Notes under the pieces: model-generated
Database searches by the model: none
What the model saw: only the letters and a program-made list of their open reading frames with translations
Told to the model about the DNA's origin: nothing
Source: Flavobacterium sp. CECT 9288
Lineage (GTDB): Bacteria > Bacteroidota > Bacteroidia > Flavobacteriales > Flavobacteriaceae
Direction: 5' to 3'
Assembly: GCF_918731615.1 (NCBI RefSeq)
Contig: NZ_OU957226.1
Span: forward strand, 1,674,001 to 1,738,000
Length of the DNA: 64,000 bases
Shown: positions 1 through 7,869 of the stretch, one piece after another
How the letters are laid out: every line of letters begins with the position of its first letter
Numbering within the stretch: the first letter of the stretch is position 1
Program-made: the position numbers and the translations under genes

Positions 1-368
1 CCGTATTCCTTTAAAAACAAATTAAGTTCATCCCGAATCACTCCTGGCTGCACCGTTACAGTTTTATTTGTAGCATCAAAGGAAATTATTTTTGTAAAAT
101 ATTTAGATACATCAACAATGATTCCGTTTCCTACCGTTTGCCCAGCTAGTGATGTACCAGCTGTTCTGGGCGTTATTGAAATTTTATTTTGAGCCGCAAA
201 ATGTAATATTTTGATGATGTCATTCTCAGTTTTGGGTATAGCTACAAGAAGCGGTTTAATACGATAAGCAGATGCATCTGTGGCATACAAGGTTTTATGT
301 AATTCATCTTGTAAAAGAGTTCCCTCAAATGATTGGGATAATTGTTCCAATTGAAGCGATATTGACAT
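1..368 (-). CDS. FAD-linked oxidase, N-terminal part (cut by window start)
   Basis: Reading leftwards from ATG at 368, an open frame runs off the window edge. The translation starts MSISLQLEQLSQSFEG and contains TPRTAGTSLAGQTVG, the glycine-rich pyrophosphate-binding signature of the PCMH-type FAD-binding fold (FAD_binding_4). The short N-terminal lead followed by this motif is typical of FAD-linked oxidases of the D-lactate/glycolate dehydrogenase type, which in Bacteroidota are often fused to C-terminal iron-sulfur domains. The C-terminal part is outside the window, so neither the substrate nor an Fe-S fusion can be confirmed. It is transcribed away from the next gene. Confidence 0.8.
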   Translation of the reverse strand, partial: MSISLQLEQLSQSFEGTLLQDELHKTLYATDASAYRIKPLLVAIPKTENDIIKILHFAAQNKISITPRTAGTSLAGQTVGNGIIVDVSKYFTKIISFDATNKTVTVQPGVIRDELNLFLKEY

Positions 369-594
369 CTATAAGTCCTAAATTTGTTAATTTACAAATA
401 TAAAAATATCACTTGGTTTTAAACCAAAAAATAAAGAAGATAAAAGAACAATTTAGAATCTTAATTTGAAAGATGAAGAATGAAACTCTAGTTTTGGTCT
501 ACAAATTGCACTGATGTTTTAGTGAATATTTCAAAATTTGGCGTTCTATTTCACTAAAAAAACTATTTTTGGAAATTAAAACGATTTGACTTTA

Positions 595-2130
595 ATGAAG
601 ACTCATAAAAACTCCATATTTCTCACAATTCTTTTACTCCTTTTTTTTACAAACGGTATAGCACAGTCACCAAATCTTCATCCTAAAAATGAGTTTAGAG
701 CTGTATGGATAGCAACTGTTGTAAATATTGACTGGCCTAAAAAAGGTACCGATAGTGTAAGCAAACAAAAAGCAGATTATTTAGAACTACTTGATACATA
801 TAAAAAACTAAATTACAATGCTGTCATTGTGCAAATAAGAAGTGTGGGCGATGCATTTTATCCAACACAACTTGCGCCATGGTCACGTTTTTTAACAGGA
901 AAAGAGGGAAAAGCTCCAGATCCTTACTACGATGCACTTCAATGGATGATTACAGAAGCTCACACTAGAGGTTTTGAATTTCATGCGTGGTTAAATCCGT
1001 ACAGAGCAACTATGGATTACAACACCCAAATTTTAAGTTCTGAGCACGATTATTTCAAACACCCTGAATGGATGATAAAATATGGTGGTAAAATCTATTA
1101 TAATCCTGCTTTGCCAGAAGTACAAGCACATTTATTGAATGTGGTAAATGAAGTAGTAACAAATTACGATATTGATGCCATTCATTTTGATGATTATTTT
1201 TACCCGTATCGCATTCCGGGAGAAGAATTTAATGATAGTGCATCTTTTAAGTTATACGGAGACGGAATGAAACTTGAAGATTGGAGACGCTCTAACGTGA
1301 ACACTTTTGTAAAAGATGCAGCTGTTGCTATCAAGAAAAATAAGCCTTGGGTTCAATTTGGCATAAGTCCCTTTGGAGTATGGCGAAACAAATCAGTTGA
1401 TCCAAAAGGTTCTGATACCGAAGCAGGTCAAACCAATTATGATGATTTATTTGCCGATCCACTGGCTTGGATGGATCAAAAATGGATTGATTATATTATT
1501 CCGCAGTTGTATTGGAGTATTGATCATCCTAAAGCATCGTATGCAAAACTCCTACGCTGGTGGTCTGAAAATTCTAATAACACAGCCATTTACATAGGAA
1601 ATAGCAGTTATAAAGTTAACGCAGATTCTGATAAAAAATGGAATAACCCCAATGAATTACCCAATCAAATTGACCTAACCAGAACCTATAAAAACGTGCA
1701 AGGAAATGCTTTTTTTAGTGCCAAGTCATTTGTAAATAAAAATCAAAGTGTTACAAATCTTCTAGTACAAAACCAATATAAATACCCAGCCTTACCTACC
1801 GTGGTTCCAGCAGCTATTAAAAAAAATGAAGTTGTACCAGTAGTTCAAGCGGCTTTTAGCAATGAAATAGCATCGGGATTTCAAATTGTATATCCCACGG
1901 GCTCAAAAATGCGCTATGCAGTAATTTACGGCTCTTCAGCCAATGCTAAAATCGATGTTAATGACGCAAGTCATATCATTGATAAAGTAGCTTTAATTGA
2001 AAATTTAGAAACGCTTCAAATATTTGTTCCAACTTATAAATTACATAAAAACAAGACCTGCGCAGTCACTTTTATTGACTACTATGGAAATGAAAGCGAT
2101 CCAACATTTATAAACGTAGCAGAACACTAA
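595..2130 (+). CDS. Family 10-like glycosyl hydrolase (GHL10/DigH-type)
   Basis: A secreted protein of about 511 aa. I start it at ATG 595 because this gives a clean signal peptide (basic MKTHKN, hydrophobic core, cleavage near IAQS); an in-frame TTG nine bases upstream is less likely. The N-terminal block NEFRAVWIATVVNIDWP and the later FDDYFYPY and GISPFGVWRN segments are hallmarks of the GHL10 (DUF187) TIM-barrel family. The E. coli member DigH cleaves denuded peptidoglycan glycan strands. A C-terminal domain follows from about residue 400. It lies 13 bp before an AmpG-like permease and upstream of a GH3 enzyme, which supports a role in cell-wall turnover. The exact substrate is inferred. 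Confidence 0.85.
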   Translation: MKTHKNSIFLTILLLLFFTNGIAQSPNLHPKNEFRAVWIATVVNIDWPKKGTDSVSKQKADYLELLDTYKKLNYNAVIVQIRSVGDAFYPTQLAPWSRFLTGKEGKAPDPYYDALQWMITEAHTRGFEFHAWLNPYRATMDYNTQILSSEHDYFKHPEWMIKYGGKIYYNPALPEVQAHLLNVVNEVVTNYDIDAIHFDDYFYPYRIPGEEFNDSASFKLYGDGMKLEDWRRSNVNTFVKDAAVAIKKNKPWVQFGISPFGVWRNKSVDPKGSDTEAGQTNYDDLFADPLAWMDQKWIDYIIPQLYWSIDHPKASYAKLLRWWSENSNNTAIYIGNSSYKVNADSDKKWNNPNELPNQIDLTRTYKNVQGNAFFSAKSFVNKNQSVTNLLVQNQYKYPALPTVVPAAIKKNEVVPVVQAAFSNEIASGFQIVYPTGSKMRYAVIYGSSANAKIDVNDASHIIDKVALIENLETLQIFVPTYKLHKNKTCAVTFIDYYGNESDPTFINVAEH

Positions 2131-2143
2131 TTTTCTAAGATTT

Positions 2144-3469
2144 ATGGCAACAGATAATAGACCTTGGTACTGGATACCGCTTTTAAACTTTGCATCGGGA
2201 TTTCCTTATGTAATTATTATTTCCGTTTCTGTATTGATGTACAAAAACCTAGGTATCAGTAATGAGGATATTGGCCTCTACACAAGCTTACTGTATCTCC
2301 CATGGGTAATTAAACCATTGTGGAGCCCTTTTATAGACTTGCATGGAACCAAAAGAAAATGGTTTTTAAGCATGCAATTGTTTATCTCCATTGCTTTCTT
2401 GCTTATTGGTTTTATTATACCAACTAGTCAGTTTTTCTTGTTGAGTTTATCCATTTTTTGGGTAGCAGCATTTGCATCAGCTTCTAATGATGTGGCAAGT
2501 GATGGATTTTACATGCTAGCATTGAGCAAAGATCAGCAGTCTTTTTTCCTAGGAATTAGAAGTACATTTTACAGAGCTTCTATGCTTACAGGAAATGGAT
2601 TGATTATTTTGCTTGCAGGTTATCTTGAACATCATTATGCTAATACGCAAAAAGCATGGTCCTATACAATGATTTTCGTTGGTTTAGTAATGATTTTCTT
2701 AACGATTTATAATTATTTTGCTACACCAAAAAAGGAGTTACCAAAAGAAATTGGTGTCACAGAGCAAAAGAATTTCAGCACCGTTTTTGCTAGTTTTTTC
2801 AAAAAGAAACAAATCGGTTTAATTCTGGCTTTTATTTTGCTTTTTAGGCTGGGAGAATCTCAACTTCTTAAAATGCTGACTCCTTTTTTAGTAGATAAAA
2901 AAACAGTAGGTGGACTTGAATTATCTACCGAAGATGTGGGACTTATTTACGGAACTTTTGGGTTAATTGCGCTAACTATTGGCGGTATTTTAGGCGGTAT
3001 TGCTATTTCAAAAAAAGGATTGGGCTATTGTATGCTACCTATGATTTTGATCATGCATTTGCCTATTATTGGATTTGTATTGTTAGCTCATTTTCAACCT
3101 ACTACACTAATTAACCTTTATTTAGACTTGAATCTTTTTACTATCGATTGGTCCTTTAATCCTTATATCACTGCCGTGGTTATTATTGAACAATTAGGGT
3201 ATGGAATAGGTTTTGCAGCGTTTATGATGTATTTAATTTATGTTGCTGAGGGAGAATCAAAAACTTCACATTATTCTATAGCAACCGGATTTATGGCTTT
3301 AGGAATGATGCTTCCAGGGATGTTAAGTGGTTATATCCAAGAATATCTCGGGTATGGCAATTTCTTTATTTGGGTGTTTTTGGCAACCATTCCAGGAATC
3401 ATTTTGTCTAGATATTTAATTTTCCCAAAGGATTTTGGAAAAAAATTAGAACAAGAGAAAACAAACTAG
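2144..3469 (+). CDS. AmpG-like MFS permease
   Basis: An integral membrane protein of 441 aa with about 12 hydrophobic segments. The start MATDNRPWYWIPLLNFASG is followed by short acidic loops (SNEDIG) and LPWVIKPLWSPFID, typical of the AmpG branch of the major facilitator superfamily, which imports anhydro-muropeptides or related sugars. It begins 13 bp after the GHL10 gene, with which it is probably co-transcribed. The GH3 enzyme downstream could act on the imported product. Assignment to the AmpG branch is good; the substrate is inferred from context. Confidence 0.85.
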   Translation: MATDNRPWYWIPLLNFASGFPYVIIISVSVLMYKNLGISNEDIGLYTSLLYLPWVIKPLWSPFIDLHGTKRKWFLSMQLFISIAFLLIGFIIPTSQFFLLSLSIFWVAAFASASNDVASDGFYMLALSKDQQSFFLGIRSTFYRASMLTGNGLIILLAGYLEHHYANTQKAWSYTMIFVGLVMIFLTIYNYFATPKKELPKEIGVTEQKNFSTVFASFFKKKQIGLILAFILLFRLGESQLLKMLTPFLVDKKTVGGLELSTEDVGLIYGTFGLIALTIGGILGGIAISKKGLGYCMLPMILIMHLPIIGFVLLAHFQPTTLINLYLDLNLFTIDWSFNPYITAVVIIEQLGYGIGFAAFMMYLIYVAEGESKTSHYSIATGFMALGMMLPGMLSGYIQEYLGYGNFFIWVFLATIPGIILSRYLIFPKDFGKKLEQEKTN

Positions 3470-3478
3470 CTTTCATTT

Positions 3479-3598
3479 AACATATAAGTCATATAAGTTC
3501 CTTTAAGTATCTAAGACGCTCTTAAAATGACTGTTTGCATACAATCCGTTTTATGTAATTATTCATTCTGTTTAATTTACTTACATGACTTATATGTT
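3479..3598. repeat. Intergenic palindromic element with 20-bp arms
   Basis: The arms at 3479-3498 and 3579-3598 are inverted repeats of each other (AACATATAAGTCATATAAGT against the complement of ACTTACATGACTTATATGTT), matching at 19 of 20 positions, with an 80-base centre. It fills the gap between the AmpG-like and GH3 genes. It resembles the dispersed REP/MITE-like intergenic palindromes of flavobacterial genomes, but a second copy is not visible in this window. It may also fold as an mRNA structure within the trio. Confidence 0.6.
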
Positions 3599-3625
3599 TA
3601 GAATTAGCGACATATTCCTTTCACA

Positions 3626-5233
3626 ATGACATTAGAACAAAAAGTAGGTCAATTTTTCTTTCCAGCTGTTTTTATCAATGACAGCGAAGAGCACATTCAA
3701 GAAATGGAGTCTCTTATTAAAAAATACAACATTGGCGGACTGACTTTTTTTCACAGTCGTGCTAGTGCTGCAACAAATTACGAATCGAATAAAAAAATAG
3801 AGTTCAATGATGATAGCGCCATTCGATTACAAGAATTGATTGTGCGCTATCAAAAATGCGCCTCTACTCCCCTTTTAATGAGCATTGATGCCGAATGGGG
3901 ATTGGCCATGCGTGTAGAAAAAACGCCTCAATATCCTTATGCCATTACGCTTGGCGCTTTGCCAGATAGCGAAATTGATTTGGTTTATCAAGTTGGAAAA
4001 CAAATAGGATTAGATTTAAAATCAGTTGGTATACATTACAATTTAGCACCTCTGGCTGATATTAATAACAATCCCAACAATCCTGTGATTGGATATAGAT
4101 CTTTTGGCGAAGACAAAAAAAAAGTAGCTGATTTTGCTGTTGCTTATTTACAAGGCCTTACTGACGCGGGTGTATTAGGTTGTCTTAAACATTTTCCTGG
4201 ACACGGAAATACTAGCGTAGATTCTCATTTAGGATTACCGGTGCTTCAAGAATCACGAGAAGAATTGATGGAAAATGAATTAGTACCTTTTATAGAAGGA
4301 ATTAAAAATAACGTCGATTCTATAATGATTGGCCATTTAGCAGTGCCGTCTTGGAACGAAAACCAAAATACTTCTGCTACTTTATCAAAAAACATAATCG
4401 AAACACTTTTACGGAAGCAATTAGGATATAAAGGTCTCGTAATATCTGATGCCTTAAACATGCACAGTGTTTCTAAATTATATGAGAAAAAAGGACAACT
4501 AGAATGGGAAGCTTTTCACGCTGGAAATGATGTATTGTGTTTTGCTGAAAACGTAGCCGAAGGTATAGATGAAATTGTAAAAAATGCATCTCTTGAAAGA
4601 ATCAATGCAAGTTTTGAGCGCATCATGCAGTGTAAAGAAAAAGTTGGGATTCTTGATATTGATAATCAAATAGATGTCTATAAAAAAGTCGATTTTGATT
4701 TTAAAAAAACATCCGACTTAAATTCTAAAATTGCTCAATTGAGCGTTACAACAATTTTAGATTCAAACAATTCAACTTCAATTTTTGAAGCACAAAAAAA
4801 GAATAGTTTAGCCAAAGTAAGTTTTTACAAAGAGGCTAATAATTATTTTTTTGATGCGCTTGCATCTGAACTGCCATCTTCGAGTTTTAATTTTACTTTA
4901 GATAATGGTAATTTAGAAGTTTTAAAAAGTCAACTGGATACATTTGAAACGGTTTTGGTCGCTATTTTTGTACCGAAAGTAAAACCTTTAAATAATTTTG
5001 AAATCGAAGATTCAGTTTTGGATTTTTTAAGTGTATTACTTCAAAACAAAAACTGTTTTGTGTACACTTTTGGAAATCCTTATGCTTTACAAATTATACC
5101 TAACTTAAAAAAAGCAAAAGGTTTAGTACACACATATCAAGATTTTCAAGAATTTCAGAAAGTTACCGCCGAGCTGCTTACTAAAAATCATACCACTAAA
5201 GGCGCACTTCCTGTAAAAATTAACTTGTTATAA
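3626..5233 (+). CDS. Glycoside hydrolase family 3, NagZ-like beta-N-acetylhexosaminidase
   Basis: A 535-aa protein starting MTLEQKVGQFFFPAVF, the usual beginning of the GH3 catalytic barrel. KHFPGHGNTSVDSH (residues about 188-201) is the family signature, with the conserved His/Asp loop found in NagZ-type N-acetylglucosaminidases. VISDALNM (Asp near 275) holds the nucleophile. There is no obvious signal peptide, so it is probably cytoplasmic. A C-terminal extension beyond about residue 340 goes past the minimal NagZ barrel. Together with the upstream AmpG-like permease and GHL10 enzyme this suggests recovery of GlcNAc-anhydroMurNAc fragments. NagZ-like activity is inferred from motif and neighbours. 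Confidence 0.87.
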   Translation: MTLEQKVGQFFFPAVFINDSEEHIQEMESLIKKYNIGGLTFFHSRASAATNYESNKKIEFNDDSAIRLQELIVRYQKCASTPLLMSIDAEWGLAMRVEKTPQYPYAITLGALPDSEIDLVYQVGKQIGLDLKSVGIHYNLAPLADINNNPNNPVIGYRSFGEDKKKVADFAVAYLQGLTDAGVLGCLKHFPGHGNTSVDSHLGLPVLQESREELMENELVPFIEGIKNNVDSIMIGHLAVPSWNENQNTSATLSKNIIETLLRKQLGYKGLVISDALNMHSVSKLYEKKGQLEWEAFHAGNDVLCFAENVAEGIDEIVKNASLERINASFERIMQCKEKVGILDIDNQIDVYKKVDFDFKKTSDLNSKIAQLSVTTILDSNNSTSIFEAQKKNSLAKVSFYKEANNYFFDALASELPSSSFNFTLDNGNLEVLKSQLDTFETVLVAIFVPKVKPLNNFEIEDSVLDFLSVLLQNKNCFVYTFGNPYALQIIPNLKKAKGLVHTYQDFQEFQKVTAELLTKNHTTKGALPVKINLL

Positions 5234-5317
5234 TTTTAAATTTAATGTCATAAGAAATCCTTATCAATCAATAAACATTTATAATCATTGAGCGTTTTAT
5301 TTATAATAAAGTATAAC

Positions 5318-5325
5318 TACTTTTG
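5318..5325 (+). promoter_or_regulatory. Bacteroidota -7 element upstream of peroxiredoxin
   Basis: TACTTTTG matches the TAnnTTTG consensus 35 bases before the peroxiredoxin start. A perfect TTG is not present 19 bases further upstream (TTT there), so the -33 part is weak. Confidence 0.5.
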
Positions 5326-5359
5326 CACCATCAAATAAAACAACTTAAAAGTAAATAAA

Positions 5360-5998
5360 ATGTCATTAGTAGGTAAAAAATTTCCAAGTATTGCAGTAGA
5401 CGCCATCTCTGAAATGGGTGATAATTTAAAAATAAATATTTTTGAAGAGGCTACAAACAACAACAAAAAAGTATTGTTGTTTTGGTATCCAAAAGATTTT
5501 ACTTTTGTTTGTCCAACTGAATTACACGCTTTTCAAGCAGCATTACCTGAATTTGAAAAAAGAAATACAATTGTAATTGGTGCATCTTGCGATACTAACG
5601 AAGTGCATTTTGCATGGTTGAACACACCAAAAAACAACGGTGGAATTGAAGGTGTTACTTACCCAATTCTTGCTGATACAAACAGAAACCTTTCTAACAT
5701 TTTAGGTATTTTAGATATTGAGTCAACAGAATATAGCGAAGAAACAGATTCAATCATCATTGAAGGATCTAATGTTACTTACAGAGCTACCTATTTAATT
5801 GACGAGACTGGTAAAATTTTCCACGAAAGTGTTAACGATATGCCACTTGGTCGTAACGTAAACGAATACTTACGTATGGTAGATGCTTACACTCACATAC
5901 AAGAAAAAGGTGAAGTATGTCCTGCAAACTGGGAAGCTGGTAAAGAAGCAATGAGTGCTGATAGAATTAGTACTGCTGAATACTTGAGTTTAAACTAA
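5360..5998 (+). CDS. Typical 2-Cys peroxiredoxin (AhpC/Prx1 family)
   Basis: A 212-aa cytoplasmic thiol peroxidase that reduces hydrogen peroxide and organic hydroperoxides. The peroxidatic cysteine is C51 in DFTFVCPTE; the resolving cysteine is near 187 in GEVCPANW. A thioredoxin-like gene follows about 120 bp downstream and is a plausible reductant. The start codon lies 35 bases after a TACTTTTG promoter element. No flavoprotein reductase AhpF is present nearby. Confidence 0.95.
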   Translation: MSLVGKKFPSIAVDAISEMGDNLKINIFEEATNNNKKVLLFWYPKDFTFVCPTELHAFQAALPEFEKRNTIVIGASCDTNEVHFAWLNTPKNNGGIEGVTYPILADTNRNLSNILGILDIESTEYSEETDSIIIEGSNVTYRATYLIDETGKIFHESVNDMPLGRNVNEYLRMVDAYTHIQEKGEVCPANWEAGKEAMSADRISTAEYLSLN

Positions 5999-6012
5999 TT
6001 TAAATAAAGATA

Positions 6013-6095
6013 CAAAGGTTCAGGGTTCTAAGCATCAAAGGTTTTTTGTTGCTCAAATTCATGGAGTTCTAAAAACTTTAACCTTTGAACCTTTG
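6013..6095. repeat. Intergenic inverted repeat (CAAAGGTTCA / TGAACCTTTG)
   Basis: Perfect 10-base inverted arms lie at 6013-6022 and 6086-6095, with further AAAGGTT/AACCTTT copies inside (about 6036 and 6080). This kind of AACCTTTGAACCTTTG-rich element recurs between genes in Flavobacterium genomes. It occupies the whole gap between the peroxiredoxin and thioredoxin genes and could attenuate or process their transcript. Confidence 0.55.
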
Positions 6096-6122
6096 CCTCT
6101 TTAAACCTAAAAAAAAAAACTT

Positions 6123-6431
6123 ATGTTAATCGAATTAACCGATGATACCCTTAAAGATTTAATTGCAAAAGACGAAAAAGTAGTAGTTCAATTTTCTGCT
6201 TCTTGGTGTGGAAATTGTCGTATCATGAAGCCTAAGTTCAAAAAATTAGCTTCAGAAAATGAAACTATAACTTTCGCTCTTGTTGATGCTGAAAATTTTC
6301 CAGAATCAAGAAAACTAGCTAACGTGAGTAATTTACCAACATTTGCAACATTTGTAAATGGACAATTGGTAAACGAAACTCAGACCAATAAAGCCGAAGT
6401 TTTAAACGAATTGGTAAACGAAATAGTGTAA
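6123..6431 (+). CDS. Thioredoxin family protein
   Basis: A single-domain 102-aa thioredoxin fold without signal peptide. The active site is WCGNCRIMKP (Cys 29 and Cys 32), a CGNC variant of the classical CGPC. The cis-proline is in NLPTFATF. It lies downstream of the peroxiredoxin and upstream of a small conserved protein and tpx, so it likely serves as electron donor for these peroxidases (inference). Length and motifs fit the family well. Confidence 0.93.
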   Translation: MLIELTDDTLKDLIAKDEKVVVQFSASWCGNCRIMKPKFKKLASENETITFALVDAENFPESRKLANVSNLPTFATFVNGQLVNETQTNKAEVLNELVNEIV

Positions 6432-6539
6432 TGATATTTTTGTTTAAATTTTAAAATTTCCGTGCATTATCTATAAGTCTAATGCCAATGTAATTTAGAA
6501 TATTATACTTTAAAATCAGACACTTAAAATTTATAAAAA

Positions 6540-6797
6540 ATGAAACTACCCGTTATAAAACATTTAACTCAATTTATTGAAGAAAATGACGAAGACTTTT
6601 TAATTGAAACCATTGATGTTCTTGAATCTATGACTGAGATTTCGTCCTTAAAAGATGAAGAGCTAGATGTTATCGGAGAGTTAATTTCAAATATGTATGG
6701 TGCCTTAGAAGTCCACAAACTTGTTAAAAATGGCACTGATAAAAAAGAAGCTTTAAACTCCTTCATGAAACGAGTTTTAGGCTCTATTGATAAATAA
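6540..6797 (+). CDS. Small conserved flavobacterial protein (DUF6952-like)
   Basis: An 85-aa acidic, mostly helical protein beginning MKLPVIKHLTQFIEEND. No catalytic motif, cysteine or membrane segment is visible. It appears to belong to a small protein family of Flavobacteriia (I believe DUF6952), regularly found next to peroxiredoxin/thioredoxin genes. Its position between the thioredoxin and tpx genes suggests a link to redox defence, but no function can be given. A terminator follows directly. Confidence 0.75.
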   Translation: MKLPVIKHLTQFIEENDEDFLIETIDVLESMTEISSLKDEELDVIGELISNMYGALEVHKLVKNGTDKKEALNSFMKRVLGSIDK

Positions 6798-6818
6798 TCA
6801 GTACTACAATAAGAATAT

Positions 6819-6848
6819 AACGCACACTTTTTAGGGTGCGTTTTTTTT
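6819..6848 (+). terminator. Rho-independent terminator after the thioredoxin cluster
   Basis: The stem AACGCAC (6819-6825) pairs with GTGCGTT (6836-6842), and the T-run continues to 6848. It separates the upstream redox genes from tpx. Confidence 0.85.
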
Positions 6849-6936
6849 GGTTAAACCAAAAAAAATACAAGATTAAATATAAAAAAAACATCAATTTTAG
6901 AACTGTCGATGCATCATTATTCTTAAATAAATTTCA

Positions 6937-6944
6937 TACTTTTG
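6937..6944 (+). promoter_or_regulatory. Bacteroidota -7 element upstream of tpx
   Basis: TACTTTTG matches TAnnTTTG and sits 24 bases before the tpx ATG at 6968. It supports this ATG over any upstream in-frame start; the -33 part is not recognisable. Confidence 0.5.
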
Positions 6945-6967
6945 AACTTCATAAAAAAACACAAAAC

Positions 6968-7465
6968 ATGGCTACAATAACATTAGGAGGAAATCCAATA
7001 CACACTTCGGGCGAATTACCAACTATAGGAAGTAAAATTGCTGATTTTAAATTAGTTAAAACTGATTTATCAGTTGCATCATTACAAGATTTTGCAGGTA
7101 AAAAATTAGTTTTAAACATTTTTCCAAGTATCGATACTGGTACTTGCGCAGCATCTGTTAGAAAATTTAACGAAAGCGCTAGTGCCCTTGAAAACACAAC
7201 TGTATTATGTATTTCAAGAGATTTACCATTTGCACAAAAACGTTTTTGTGGTGCTGAAGGATTAGAGAACGTAGTAAATTTATCTGATTTTACCGAAGGT
7301 AGTTTTGGTAAAACAAACGGTTTAGAAATTACAGATGGTCCACTTGCTGGATTACATTCTAGAGTAATCATTGTTGTTGATGAAAATGGTGTTATCACGC
7401 ACACGGAACAAGTTGCTGAAATAGCTGACGAACCTAATTACGAAGCCGCTTTAAACGTGCTTTAA
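6968..7465 (+). CDS. tpx: Thiol peroxidase Tpx
   Basis: An atypical 2-Cys peroxiredoxin of 165 aa. The start at ATG 6968 (MATITLGGNP) matches the usual N-terminus; the open frame extends further upstream but crosses a terminator and promoter. The peroxidatic Cys60 in SIDTGTC and resolving Cys94 in QKRFCGAEG correspond to C61/C95 of E. coli Tpx. It is the first gene of a likely operon with dgkA, ftsK, lolA-like, lptF/G-like and ribB, with short gaps throughout. Confidence 0.96.
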   Translation: MATITLGGNPIHTSGELPTIGSKIADFKLVKTDLSVASLQDFAGKKLVLNIFPSIDTGTCAASVRKFNESASALENTTVLCISRDLPFAQKRFCGAEGLENVVNLSDFTEGSFGKTNGLEITDGPLAGLHSRVIIVVDENGVITHTEQVAEIADEPNYEAALNVL

Positions 7466-7475
7466 TACCTTATAA

Positions 7476-7850
7476 ATGGAGTTCAAAAAAGACAATACTT
7501 TTTTTAGAGGACGATTAAAAAGTTTTCGTTTTGCTTTTAACGGCGCAACCAAATTAATACGAACAGAACACAGCATTATGGTACAATGTTTCCTTGGAAT
7601 CATTGTTACCATTGCTGGTTTTTATTTTGGTATTTCAAAAACGGAATGGTTAATACAAACCCTAGCTATAGGTATGGTAATAAGCATAGAAGGGTTAAAT
7701 ACTGCGGTAGAAAAGATTGCTGATTTTATACATCCTAATTTTCATGAAAAAATTGGGTTTATCAAAGATATTGCTGCTGGTGCTGTTTTCTTTGCCGCAA
7801 TCACAGCATTTGTTATTGGGCTAATTATTTACATCCCGTTTCTTTTCTAG
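7476..7850 (+). CDS. dgkA: Diacylglycerol/undecaprenol kinase family protein
   Basis: A 124-aa membrane protein with three hydrophobic helices. The motif EGLNTAVEKIADF is the signature of the DgkA family, carrying the catalytic and metal-binding glutamates. In many non-proteobacterial lineages these enzymes phosphorylate undecaprenol rather than diacylglycerol, so either substrate is possible. It lies 10 bp after tpx and about 20 bp before ftsK. Confidence 0.93.
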   Translation: MEFKKDNTFFRGRLKSFRFAFNGATKLIRTEHSIMVQCFLGIIVTIAGFYFGISKTEWLIQTLAIGMVISIEGLNTAVEKIADFIHPNFHEKIGFIKDIAAGAVFFAAITAFVIGLIIYIPFLF

Positions 7851-7869
7851 GTAATTTATAAATACATCA

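Noticed and set aside
586..594. TTG at 586 as the start of the GHL10 gene
   Set aside because: ATG 595 gives a better signal peptide, and the upstream codons add nothing conserved.
6949..7404. Minus-strand 151-codon frame opposite tpx
   Set aside because: It lies wholly within the well-supported tpx gene and encodes no recognisable domain.
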